Shown: piece by piece, positions 8,352 to 15,842 of the stretch
Position numbering within the stretch: the stretch's first letter is position 1
How the letters are laid out: every line of letters starts with the position of its first letter
Source of the DNA: Mycolicibacterium iranicum
GTDB taxonomy: Bacteria > Actinomycetota > Actinomycetes > Mycobacteriales > Mycobacteriaceae
Direction of reading: 5' to 3'
DNA: 64,000 nucleotides
Assembly: GCF_002101705.1 (NCBI RefSeq)
Contig: NZ_LQPC01000065.1
Span: 186,001 to 250,000, forward strand
Program-made: the position numbers and the translations under genes
The notes under the pieces: model-generated
Seen by the model: the letters and a program-made list of their open reading frames with translations, nothing else
Database searches by the model: none
What the model was told of the DNA's origin: nothing

Positions 8352-9356
8352 TCAGAACAGCAGCCCGGTGAATTTCCAGTCCAGAACCTGTCGATCCTCG
8401 CCTTCGGCCGCGTAGACGGCCGACCTCAGTCGGACGATTCCGCCGCGTCCGTCAGCCAGCGGTTCGGCACCTTCGACGGTGAGCTCGCTGTAGAGCGTGT
8501 CACCCTCGTGCACGGGCCCGGTGTGGTCGCAGGACTCCCATCCCAGCACGGTCACAAGGTTGGGCAGCAACCGGGTCGTCTGAGCCAGCGCCAGCCCGAT
8601 GGTGTGGCCGCCGTATACCAGCCGCTTGCCTGCCACGCGTGAATCATGATGTGTGGCAGCGATGTTCAACGTCAACCGGGCCAGCTCCGGCGCACTGCTG
8701 ACGACGTCGGCGGTGCTGTACAGCACGCGACCCACGAGCCCGGGCTCGAAATGCGGACCGGGCACCCGGGCGCGGAACGCATTGGCATCCCAGCTCGACG
8801 TCGGGTCGGCCACTACCTCGCCGTCCCCGCCGATACCGGACAGATCGTCGTGATGACCCGTCTGAACGGTGTCGCTGCTCAGCGGCAGCATCGCGCACCG
8901 GTAGAAGTCCAGGACCAGCCTGCCGACACCGTCGATGGTCGTCATCCGCAACGCGGCGAGCCCGGTCGGTTGCCGCCCCGGCTTCGCCGAGTTCTGTTTG
9001 AGACCAACCACTTCGGTGCGTGTGTACAGGGTGTCTCCGATGACGGGAAACCGATGGAAGGTCAGCCCGCGGTAGAACAGGTTGGCCTTGACCCGCTGGG
9101 TCGCCAGCGTGGACTGCCCGATCGCGACGTCGCACACCAGCGCGGGATGTGCCAGCGGGGCCGTCGCACCGGTCACCGCGTAAGACAGTTCCGCATCCAG
9201 CGGCAACCGAAGGCGGTCGCCGAGAATCGCCTGGTGCGCCGCGGCGACGCCCGCCGACAGCGTCATTGACGGAGCGGAGTCGAAGACCTGGCCGACCCTC
9301 AGGTCGTCGAAGAAGGGTCCACCCGCGCTTTGGCCGTACAAAGTCACAGTCGGCAT
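8352..9356 (-). CDS. Double-hotdog (R)-hydratase-like protein, Rv0216 type
   Basis: A 334-residue protein made of two hotdog domains, like M. tuberculosis Rv0216. The C-terminal half carries the MaoC-like stretch THHDSRVAGKRLVYGGHTIG, with the His/Asp pair expected of enoyl-CoA hydratases. The N-terminal half (GPFFDDLRVGQVFDSAP) is typical of this subfamily. Such proteins hydrate 2-enoyl-CoA or bind related CoA esters; the natural substrate of Rv0216-type proteins is not established. The start is ATG 9356. It heads a minus-strand operon with the CoA-transferase and amidohydrolase genes and diverges from fadE3, the neighbour it also has in M. tuberculosis. Confidence 0.85.
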   Translation of the reverse strand: MPTVTLYGQSAGGPFFDDLRVGQVFDSAPSMTLSAGVAAAHQAILGDRLRLPLDAELSYAVTGATAPLAHPALVCDVAIGQSTLATQRVKANLFYRGLTFHRFPVIGDTLYTRTEVVGLKQNSAKPGRQPTGLAALRMTTIDGVGRLVLDFYRCAMLPLSSDTVQTGHHDDLSGIGGDGEVVADPTSSWDANAFRARVPGPHFEPGLVGRVLYSTADVVSSAPELARLTLNIAATHHDSRVAGKRLVYGGHTIGLALAQTTRLLPNLVTVLGWESCDHTGPVHEGDTLYSELTVEGAEPLADGRGGIVRLRSAVYAAEGEDRQVLDWKFTGLLF

Positions 9357-9378
9357 GCTGGCACCAGGCCCGGACGCA

Positions 9379-9395
9379 TGTCAATATGGCTGACA
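9379..9395. promoter_or_regulatory. Inverted repeat in the divergent promoter of the hydratase operon and fadE3
   Basis: TGTCA, a 7-base spacer, then TGACA, placed between the two divergent starts (9356 minus, 9433 plus). It could be the operator of the GntR-type regulator encoded two genes downstream. Only the symmetry and position support this. Confidence 0.35.
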
Positions 9396-9432
9396 AATGG
9401 CCGTACATATTGGACGTCTCGGAGGTGCGCAG

Positions 9433-10590
9433 GTGGTCGAAGGACTCAGCAGCGAAGAATCGATGCTGGTCGAGACGGTGCGCACGTTCATCGATCGCGA
9501 CGTCAGGCCGGCCGTCCGCGACCTCGAGCACACCAACACCTACCCCCAGGCGTGGATCGAGCAGATGAAGAGCATCGGCATCTACGGGCTCGCCATTCCC
9601 GAGTCTCATGGTGGCGCGCCGGTCTCCACCCGGTGCTACGTCCTGGTCACCCAGGAGCTGGCCCGCGGGTGGATGAGCCTGGCGGGCGCCATGGGCGGCC
9701 ACACCGTGGTCGCGAAGCTGGTGACACTGTTCGGCACCGAAGACCAGCAGCAGCGCTACCTGCCCGCGATGGCCACCGGGGAACTGCGCGCGACGATGGC
9801 ACTGACCGAGCCCGGTGGCGGCTCCGATCTGCAGGCCATGACGACGGTCGCACGCCGCGACGGCGACGACCTCGTGATCAGCGGGGCGAAGACATGGATC
9901 TCCAACGCCCGACGATCGAGGCTGATCGCGCTGCTGTGCAAGACGGATCCGGCTGCGACACCGAGGCATTCGGGCATCTCGGTCGTTCTGGTCGAGAATC
10001 CGTCCGAAGGCCTTACGGTGTCGCGCGATCTGCCTAAGCTCGGCTACAAAGGCGTCGAGTCCTGCGAGTTGTCCTTTGACCAGTGCCGGGTTCCCGCCTC
10101 GGCGATCCTCGGCGGCACACCGGGGCACGGTTTCGCGCAGATGATGAAAGGCCTTGAGACAGGCCGGATTCAGGTGGCCGCGCGCGCGTTGGGCGTCGCG
10201 TCGGCGGCTCTGGCCGACGCGCTGGCCTACGCGCAGGACCGGGAAAGCTTCGGGCAACCGATCTGGAAGCACCAGGCCGTCGGCCACTACCTGGCGGACA
10301 TGGCGACGAAGCTGACAGCGGCACGACAGCTGACGTTTCACGCCGCCGACCGATACGACAGCGGTGAGCGCGCCGACATGGAAGCGGGGATGGCCAAGCT
10401 GTTCGCCTCCGAGGTCGCGATGGAGATCGCGCTCAACGCCGTCCGTATCCACGGCGGGTACGGCTACTCGACCGAATACGACGTCGAGCGCTACTTCCGC
10501 GACGCCCCGCTCATGATCGTCGGCGAAGGCACCAACGAGATCCAGCGCAACGTGATCGCGGGGCAGCTGGTAGCCCGGGGCGGCATCTGA
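9433..10590 (+). CDS. fadE3: Acyl-CoA dehydrogenase, FadE3 type
   Basis: Flavin-dependent acyl-CoA dehydrogenase of 385 residues. It shows the FAD/substrate motif ALTEPGGGSDLQAM, the middle-domain SNARRSRLIALL region, RIHGGYGYSTEYDVERYFRD and GEGTNEIQRN. The last contains the catalytic glutamate position in EGT, so this one looks active. The start is GTG 9433 because a strong GGAGG lies 7 bases upstream; an ATG at 9397 is also in frame. In M. tuberculosis fadE3 (Rv0215c) sits between the Rv0216 hydratase and fadD4, as here apart from inserted genes. It overlaps the GntR gene by one base (TGATG). Confidence 0.88.
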   Translation: MVEGLSSEESMLVETVRTFIDRDVRPAVRDLEHTNTYPQAWIEQMKSIGIYGLAIPESHGGAPVSTRCYVLVTQELARGWMSLAGAMGGHTVVAKLVTLFGTEDQQQRYLPAMATGELRATMALTEPGGGSDLQAMTTVARRDGDDLVISGAKTWISNARRSRLIALLCKTDPAATPRHSGISVVLVENPSEGLTVSRDLPKLGYKGVESCELSFDQCRVPASAILGGTPGHGFAQMMKGLETGRIQVAARALGVASAALADALAYAQDRESFGQPIWKHQAVGHYLADMATKLTAARQLTFHAADRYDSGERADMEAGMAKLFASEVAMEIALNAVRIHGGYGYSTEYDVERYFRDAPLMIVGEGTNEIQRNVIAGQLVARGGI

Positions 10591-11312
10591 TGCCGCCCGC
10601 GTATCAGGTTCTGCGCGAACGGCTCCGGGACGAGATCGCCGCCGGCCGTTATCCGGACGGGACTCGGTTGCCGACCGAGTCGGAGCTGGTCGCCCGCCAC
10701 GGGCTGTCACGCCAGACGGTCCGGCGCGCATTCCAGGACCTGGTCGCCGAGGGTTCGGTGTACCGGGTGCCCGGGCGGGGTAGCTACGCGAGCGACCGCG
10801 GTCGGCGTTACCTGCGCCAGCTCGGATCGATCGAAGACCTGATGAGTCTGTCCGACGACACCACCATGGAGGTTCTCGACGGGCTGCACCGCCGCGTCGA
10901 CATCGACGCCGCCAGTCGCCTCAGACTCGACGGCGACGTGGTGTACTCGGTGGTGTTCCGGCGGCTGCACGATGGAATAGCTTTTGGGCACACAGAAGTT
11001 CATCTGCCCCCGGCGGTGGCTGCCCCGGTGCTCGCGTCGCCGTCGCTCGCCTCGGGCGCGGTGACGACGCATACCGTCATCGGACTGCTGGAGCCGCACC
11101 TCGAAAGGCCGATCGCCGAAGCGGCGCAGTCGATCACGGTGACCGCCGCCGACCGCTCCGCCGCCGCCGCGGTGGCGTGCGAGCCCGGCCACCCGATGCT
11201 GCGGGTGGACCGGCTCTACTCCGACGACGCGGGCCGCCCCGTCGAGCTCGCCGTCAGCCAGTTCCTGCCCGAGCAGTACACCTACCGGGTCACGTTGAAG
11301 CGGTCCGGGTGA
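10590..11312 (+). CDS. GntR-family regulator with UTRA domain (HutC subfamily)
   Basis: DNA-binding regulator of 240 residues. The N-terminal winged helix (about 5-70) contains LPTESELVARHGLSRQTVRR, the classic GntR helix-turn-helix. The rest is a UTRA ligand domain ending LAVSQFLPEQYTYRV, where a small molecule would bind. The start ATG overlaps the fadE3 stop, so it is co-translated with the enzyme and most likely represses its own operon through the inverted repeat at 9379. Its 3' end overlaps the oppositely oriented XRE gene by 31 bases. Confidence 0.88.
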   Translation: MPPAYQVLRERLRDEIAAGRYPDGTRLPTESELVARHGLSRQTVRRAFQDLVAEGSVYRVPGRGSYASDRGRRYLRQLGSIEDLMSLSDDTTMEVLDGLHRRVDIDAASRLRLDGDVVYSVVFRRLHDGIAFGHTEVHLPPAVAAPVLASPSLASGAVTTHTVIGLLEPHLERPIAEAAQSITVTAADRSAAAAVACEPGHPMLRVDRLYSDDAGRPVELAVSQFLPEQYTYRVTLKRSG

Positions 11313-12136
11313 CCGTCATCGTTGCTGCTGCTCGTCGCGGCAATGCTGCCTAGCAGCCTCAGCGCGTCGGCACTCGGGCTGCCCGGGTCGGCGTCGTAGA
11401 CGATGAGCTCCTGGCCCGGCGCGGCCCGAACGTCGAACGTCTGCATGTTCAGCGTGACCGTACCGACCTCCGGATGTTGAAAGGTCTTTCGGGCCAGGCA
11501 TTTCCGCCGCGCATCCCGGCGCTCCCACAGGCTGCGGAACTCGTCGACCGTAAGCAGCTCGCCGAGCACCTCCTGGGCCCTCGGGTCGTCGGGCGCGGCC
11601 CCGTAGGCCATCCGGAAGCCTGCGACGGAGTCGGCTGCGACGAGGTCCCAGTCGACGTAGAAGCCGCGGGCACGCGGATCGGTGAAGACCAGCAGCATCA
11701 GGTTGCCCACGGCGCCGAGCTCGCCGAACAGCGCCGTGGCCATCGGGTTGGCCGCCAGGATGTCGTAGGCACGGTTGTAGACCAGAGCCGGGTTGTCCGG
11801 CCACGCCTCCATCAGCCGTAGCAATCCGGGGTCGACCCGGTCCGGCTGCTGCCGCCTCGGCAGCCTGGGCGTGTGGCCTGCCAGGCTGAAGAGATGTGTG
11901 CGGCCGTCGGCGTCGAGGCGAAGCGCCGCGGCGAGGGCCTCGAGGACCTGCACCGACGGTGAGCGTTCTCTTCCTTGCTCCAGGCGGCCGTAATAGTCCA
12001 CGCTGACGCCGGCCAGCAGAGCCACTTCCTCGCGGCGCAGTCCGGGGACGCGGCGCACGCCCGTGCTGGTCAACCCGACGTCGGCGGGCCGCAACACGGC
12101 CCGCCGGCTTTTCAGATAGTCACCCAGTTCGGCCAC
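11282..12136 (-). CDS. XRE-family regulator with MmyB-like ligand-binding domain
   Basis: A 284-residue transcription factor. Residues about 8-70 form an XRE helix-turn-helix (VALLAGVSVDYYGRLEQGRE). The remainder is the MmyB-like PAS-type domain with ALVYNRAYDILAANPMATAL and FRSLWERRDAR, typical of actinobacterial proteins that bind fatty-acid-like ligands. It diverges from a short-chain dehydrogenase 86 bases away, a common pairing in which the regulator represses the reductase. It starts at GTG 12136. The tail overlaps the GntR gene. Confidence 0.88.
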   Translation of the reverse strand: MAELGDYLKSRRAVLRPADVGLTSTGVRRVPGLRREEVALLAGVSVDYYGRLEQGRERSPSVQVLEALAAALRLDADGRTHLFSLAGHTPRLPRRQQPDRVDPGLLRLMEAWPDNPALVYNRAYDILAANPMATALFGELGAVGNLMLLVFTDPRARGFYVDWDLVAADSVAGFRMAYGAAPDDPRAQEVLGELLTVDEFRSLWERRDARRKCLARKTFQHPEVGTVTLNMQTFDVRAAPGQELIVYDADPGSPSADALRLLGSIAATSSSNDDGHPDRFNVTR

Positions 12137-12222
12137 TCTCCCAGACTAGGCGCGGATTCCCGCCGTCGCCTGGGTGTATCGCACCCTGGTTGGCTCGGCC
12201 GGCTGCGCCGATTCTGGTGGAC

Positions 12223-12951
12223 ATGAGCGAATCGAAGATCATCCTCGTCACAGGAGCTAGCAGCGGGATCGGCGAGGCGGTGGCACAACGCCTCGCCGCC
12301 GACGGACACCACGTGGTCGCGGGTGCGCGGCGCGAGGACCGCCTCGACCAACTCGCCGCCAAGATCAAAGACGCCGGCGGCAGCATCGAAACACGCCGAC
12401 TCGACGTCACCGACCCCGCGGATGTGACCGCTTTCGTCGATGCGGCGGTGGCCGCCCACGGCCGGGTGGACGTCGTCGTCAACAACGCCGGGGTGATGCC
12501 GCTGTCGCGGCTGGACGCCCTGCTCGTCGACGAGTGGAACAGGATGATCGACGTCAACGTTCGCGGTCTTCTGCACGGCATCGCCGCCGCGCTGCCGCAC
12601 TTTAAGCGCCAGGGTGGCGGGCATTTCATCACGGTGGCCTCGATCGGGGCCCACGAAGTCGTACCCACCGCTGCGGTGTACTGCGCGACGAAGTACGCCG
12701 CATGGGCGATCACCGAGGGGCTGCGGCTGGAGTCCGACCCGTCGATCCGGGTGACAACCGTCTCGCCGGGTGTCGTCGAATCGGAACTTGCGGACACGAT
12801 CTCGGATCCGAATGCCGCCGCGGCGATGAAAGACTACCGGGCCGAGGCTATTTCACCGGATGCGATCGCACGGGGTATCGCCTACGCGATCAACGAACCG
12901 GCCGACGTGGACGTCAACGAGTTGATCATTCGCCCGGCGCGGCAACGCTGA
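12223..12951 (+). CDS. Short-chain dehydrogenase/reductase (SDR)
   Basis: Classical NAD(P)-dependent oxidoreductase of 242 residues. It has the cofactor motif TGASSGIGEA at the N-terminus, NNAGVM near residue 90, the catalytic Ser in VASIGAH, and the YCATK Tyr/Lys pair. ARREDRL after strand 2 suggests NADP(H) preference. ATG 12223 has GGTGG just upstream; a TTG 33 bases earlier is open but unlikely. It is transcribed divergently from the XRE/MmyB-type gene, which probably controls it. The substrate is unknown. Confidence 0.88.
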   Translation: MSESKIILVTGASSGIGEAVAQRLAADGHHVVAGARREDRLDQLAAKIKDAGGSIETRRLDVTDPADVTAFVDAAVAAHGRVDVVVNNAGVMPLSRLDALLVDEWNRMIDVNVRGLLHGIAAALPHFKRQGGGHFITVASIGAHEVVPTAAVYCATKYAAWAITEGLRLESDPSIRVTTVSPGVVESELADTISDPNAAAAMKDYRAEAISPDAIARGIAYAINEPADVDVNELIIRPARQR

Positions 12952-12952
12952 T

Positions 12953-13831
12953 TCAGCCGATTTCGTCGACCAGGCCCCACCGCAGCGCCGTATCGGCGTC
13001 GATCGATCGGCCCGACAGCACGAGATAGGCGGTGCGCCAGCGGCCGATGCGGCGGGTGATGCTGACGGTGCCGCCCGCCCCCGGGATCAGGCCGAGCGCC
13101 AGCTCGGGAAGTCCGAGCACCGCGTCGGGATGACAGGCGATCCATCCGCAGAAGGCCGCCATCTCCAACCCGCTGCCCTGCACCTGTCCGTGGATCTCGG
13201 CGCGGCAGGCCCGCCCCAGCCGGGCGGTGATCTCATCGAGCACGAGCGCGGGGCTGTGGCGGGTACGGGCGATGTGGGCGCTGGCCGGATCGGCGAAGGT
13301 GCCGAACTCGGCGAGGTCGCCTCCGCTGCAGAAGGACGGGCCATTGCCGGTCAGCACCATCTCGGTTACCGACGGATCGAGACGGGCGACCTCCAGCGCC
13401 TCGAGCAGCGCGGCCCTGGCGTCGGTGGAGAACGCGTTGTGCCGGCCCGGTCGGTTGAACCGGACCGTCAGGCGGTCGTTATCACGTTCAGCAACAACGG
13501 GATCCGCGATCTGCGGCACCACCGCGGGGCCACGCTCTGCCAGCCAGCGCGCGAATTCCGCGCCGGATTGCAGTGTCGAGTAGGCCAGCGACTCGGTGAC
13601 GATTCCAGGGAACGTCGAGGCGGCCGGGTCGACGGCGCGCAGGACGTCGTCGCAGACTGCGGCCGTCTGCGGCCAGCGCTCGCAGCGCGCGCTGAGCTCG
13701 GCAAGCGCATCGGGGACGGATTCCACGGTGATCGCGCAACGGTCGTCGGTGGCATCCTCGGTCAGCGTGAACGTCGCGTCGTCGGACGGATCCCCGACGG
13801 CGACCCGCACTCCCCCGGCCAGCGTGTTCAC
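12953..13831 (-). CDS. Enoyl-CoA hydratase/isomerase (crotonase) family protein
   Basis: Crotonase-fold protein of 292 residues. The core (from about residue 125) has FNRPGRHNAFSTDAR, the first oxyanion-hole segment GPSFCSGGDLAEF, and IHGQVQGSGLEMAAFC followed by GLIPGAGGT. An extra N-terminal region of about 120 residues is not part of the usual fold. GTG 13831 overlaps the stop of fadD4 (GTGA), so the two are translationally coupled; a longer open frame upstream lies inside fadD4 and is not used. It probably acts on the CoA ester made by the neighbouring FadD. Confidence 0.85.
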   Translation of the reverse strand: MNTLAGGVRVAVGDPSDDATFTLTEDATDDRCAITVESVPDALAELSARCERWPQTAAVCDDVLRAVDPAASTFPGIVTESLAYSTLQSGAEFARWLAERGPAVVPQIADPVVAERDNDRLTVRFNRPGRHNAFSTDARAALLEALEVARLDPSVTEMVLTGNGPSFCSGGDLAEFGTFADPASAHIARTRHSPALVLDEITARLGRACRAEIHGQVQGSGLEMAAFCGWIACHPDAVLGLPELALGLIPGAGGTVSITRRIGRWRTAYLVLSGRSIDADTALRWGLVDEIG

Positions 13832-15348
13832 GAGTACTTGCTTATCAGCTCCTGCTTGTAAAGCTTTCCGGTGTCCGTGCGGGGAAGCTGCGCTTCGAAA
13901 GAGATCGACCGTGGGCATTTGTAGTGCGCCAATCGATCTCGCAACCACGCAACCAATTCCTCCGCGAATTCAGTTGTGGCATCGGCGGGGTCGACGGTCT
14001 GCACGACACCCATGACGCGCTGCCCCATCTCGTCGTCGGGCACGCCGAACACCGCGGCGTCCATCACCTTGGGGTGGGTGACGAGCATGTTCTCGGCTTC
14101 CTGCGGGTAGATGTTCACCCCGCCCGAGATGATCATGTGATGCCGGCGGTCGGTGAGGTAGAGATAGCCCTCGTCGTCGACGTAGCCGATGTCGCCGACG
14201 GTCTTCCAGCCGTGCCGGTGCCGCGACTTGGCGGTTTTGTCCGGATCGTTGAGGTATTCGAAGTCGAAACCGCCTTCGAAGTAGATTTCGCCGGCCTCGC
14301 CCGGCGGTAGTTCGGTACCGTCCTCGCCGACGATGTGCAGCGTGCCCGCCAGCGGGCGCCCGACCGAGCCCGGGTGGGTCAGCCATTCCTCCGCGGTGAT
14401 CAGCGTGGAGCCGTGGGCCTCGGACGATGCGTAGTACTCGTCGATGATGGGGCCCCACCAGTCGATCATCTGTTTCTTGATCTCGACGGGGCACGGGGCG
14501 GCCGCGTGCATGACCCGTTCCAGGCTGGACACGTCGTAGGACGTGCGGACCTCTTCGGGGAGCTTCAGCATGCGGGTGAACATCACCGGTACGAACTGGC
14601 CGTGTGTCACATGATGTTTGGCGATCGCGTCGAGAGCGCCTTCGGCGTCGAACTTCTCCATCACGACCGTGGTGATGCCGCCGGCCTGCGTCTGCATGGA
14701 CCACACCGAGGGCGCAGTGTGGTACAGCGGTGCGGGGCTGAGGTAGACGGCGTCGGGGTGCATCCAGAACGAGACCAGCGCTGCCATCAGGCCGGGCGAC
14801 TCGGACGGCGGCACGTGGGGCAGCGCGCGCTTGATGCCCTTGGGGCGTCCCGTGGTGCCCGAAGAGTACTGCAGCAGGTCACCCTCGATCTCGTCGTCGA
14901 TCGGCGTATCTGGTTGATCCGCAACGCATTCGGGGTAGCTCTGCCAGCCGTCGAGCCGTCCGTCGGCGATGATGCGCAGCGGGGGGAGACCGTTGGGGAG
15001 CTCCGCGGCGAGCCCGGCGAGGGTGTCGGTGAGCTTGCCGGAACCGACGATCGCCTTCGCGCTGCTGTTGTCGATGATGTAGGCCGCCTCGGCGGCGGTC
15101 AGGTGCGTGTTGATCGGTACGTAGTAGAGGCCGCAGCGACGAGCGGCCCACATGACCGCATGCATGTGCTGGTTGTTCTCCATCAGGATCGCGACGGCGT
15201 CGCCTTCGACGAGGCCCGCGTCGCGGAACAGGTGCGCGAGCCGGTTCGCCCGGGCCTCCAACTCACCGAATGTGACCACCGTGCCGGACGGATACATGAC
15301 GATGGCGGGCTTGTCAGGGGCGGCAACAGCGGTGTCGCGGATCTGCAT
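13828..15348 (-). CDS. fadD4: Acyl-CoA synthetase, FadD4 type
   Basis: ATP-dependent acyl-CoA ligase (ANL superfamily) of 506 residues. It shows the phosphate-binding loop YSSGTTGRPKGIKRA, the YASSEAHG adenine region, and the hinge YLTDRRHHMIISGG followed by the C-terminal PRTDTGKLYK lysine. Position between fadE3 and pckG, and sequence type, match M. tuberculosis fadD4 (Rv0214). The start is ATG 15348. A -35/-10 pair (TTGACA, 17 bases, TGTAGA) ends about 8 bases before it, so the mRNA is probably leaderless. A palindrome over the -35 box suggests repression by a TetR-type or similar protein. The crotonase gene overlaps its end. Confidence 0.88.
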   Translation of the reverse strand: MQIRDTAVAAPDKPAIVMYPSGTVVTFGELEARANRLAHLFRDAGLVEGDAVAILMENNQHMHAVMWAARRCGLYYVPINTHLTAAEAAYIIDNSSAKAIVGSGKLTDTLAGLAAELPNGLPPLRIIADGRLDGWQSYPECVADQPDTPIDDEIEGDLLQYSSGTTGRPKGIKRALPHVPPSESPGLMAALVSFWMHPDAVYLSPAPLYHTAPSVWSMQTQAGGITTVVMEKFDAEGALDAIAKHHVTHGQFVPVMFTRMLKLPEEVRTSYDVSSLERVMHAAAPCPVEIKKQMIDWWGPIIDEYYASSEAHGSTLITAEEWLTHPGSVGRPLAGTLHIVGEDGTELPPGEAGEIYFEGGFDFEYLNDPDKTAKSRHRHGWKTVGDIGYVDDEGYLYLTDRRHHMIISGGVNIYPQEAENMLVTHPKVMDAAVFGVPDDEMGQRVMGVVQTVDPADATTEFAEELVAWLRDRLAHYKCPRSISFEAQLPRTDTGKLYKQELISKYS

Positions 15349-15356
15349 GCGAAGAC

Positions 15357-15385
15357 TCTACAAAATCAAACTTGACACCTGTCAA
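15357..15385 (-). promoter_or_regulatory. SigA-type promoter of fadD4
   Basis: On the minus strand TTGACA (15385-15380), a 17-base spacer and TGTAGA (15362-15357). Transcription would begin about at the start codon. Confidence 0.6.
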
Positions 15386-15386
15386 G
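15371..15386. promoter_or_regulatory. Perfect palindromic operator candidate over the fadD4 -35 box
   Basis: CTTGACA, CC, TGTCAAG: 7-base perfect arms. The -35 hexamer of the fadD4 promoter lies inside the right arm, so a bound protein would block polymerase. A close copy precedes the fused fadE (2794-2807). Confidence 0.6.
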
Positions 15387-15454
15387 CAGCGCACGTGACT
15401 GACGCCACATCCGTTTTGCGTTCGGTTCGACAGCTGGCTGGCGCCTCAATATCT

Positions 15455-15761
15455 ATGTCCATGACAACGCACACGTCCACAGGAAATGCCGTCACCGCCG
15501 GTCCTGTGGCCGGCGAAACCCTCAAGGATCCGGCCCGCTGGCCAGGTCACGCGTTGGTCGCCGCGGGTCTGTTGGCGTTCGCTGTTGAGCCTGACCGGCT
15601 TTGCCGTCGGCCGTAACGGCGCCGCGCTGGCCGGAGTCGTCACTGCAGTGCTTCTGGTTGCCGGCGGCCTTGGCTGGTTGTTCGTCGAACATCGCCGGGC
15701 CCGCGCCAAGCTGGTCGGCGCCGCGCCGGAACGACCGGAGGACGCTGCACCGCTGTCCTGA
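15455..15761 (+). pseudogene. Small two-helix membrane protein (UsfY-like), broken by a frameshift
   Basis: Two overlapping frames together give one sensible small membrane protein. ATG 15455 leads to an N-terminal part with AGETLKDPARWPGH and the hydrophobic ALVAAGLLAFAV, then runs into TAA at 15614. The +1 frame continues from about 15580 with SLTGFAVGRNGAALAG, a second hydrophobic stretch AVLLVAGGLGWLFVEHRRAR and a stop at 15761. The DPARWPGH plus two-helix plus VEHRR layout resembles UsfY, a small mycobacterial membrane protein of unknown role. Either the gene is dead or the base sequence has an indel near 15575-15590. No Shine-Dalgarno is visible. Confidence 0.6.
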
Positions 15762-15783
15762 CGAGTGCGCCCTTAACGCACGC

Positions 15784-15822
15784 CGCGAGCGGCGTGTCCA
15801 CGGACAGACACGCGCGCTCGCG
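15784..15822. terminator. Strong GC hairpin between convergent genes
   Basis: A stem of about 15 pairs (15784-15798 with 15807-15822, one bulged base) around an 8-base loop, between the small membrane gene and pckG. It lacks a U-tract, as is common for mycobacterial terminators, and could serve both strands. Confidence 0.55.
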
Positions 15823-15842
15823 GTGCAACGGTGCGCTACTAG

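Noticed and set aside
8644..10731. 695-codon minus-strand frame across fadE3
   Set aside because: It overlaps fadE3 antisense and shows no family similarity.
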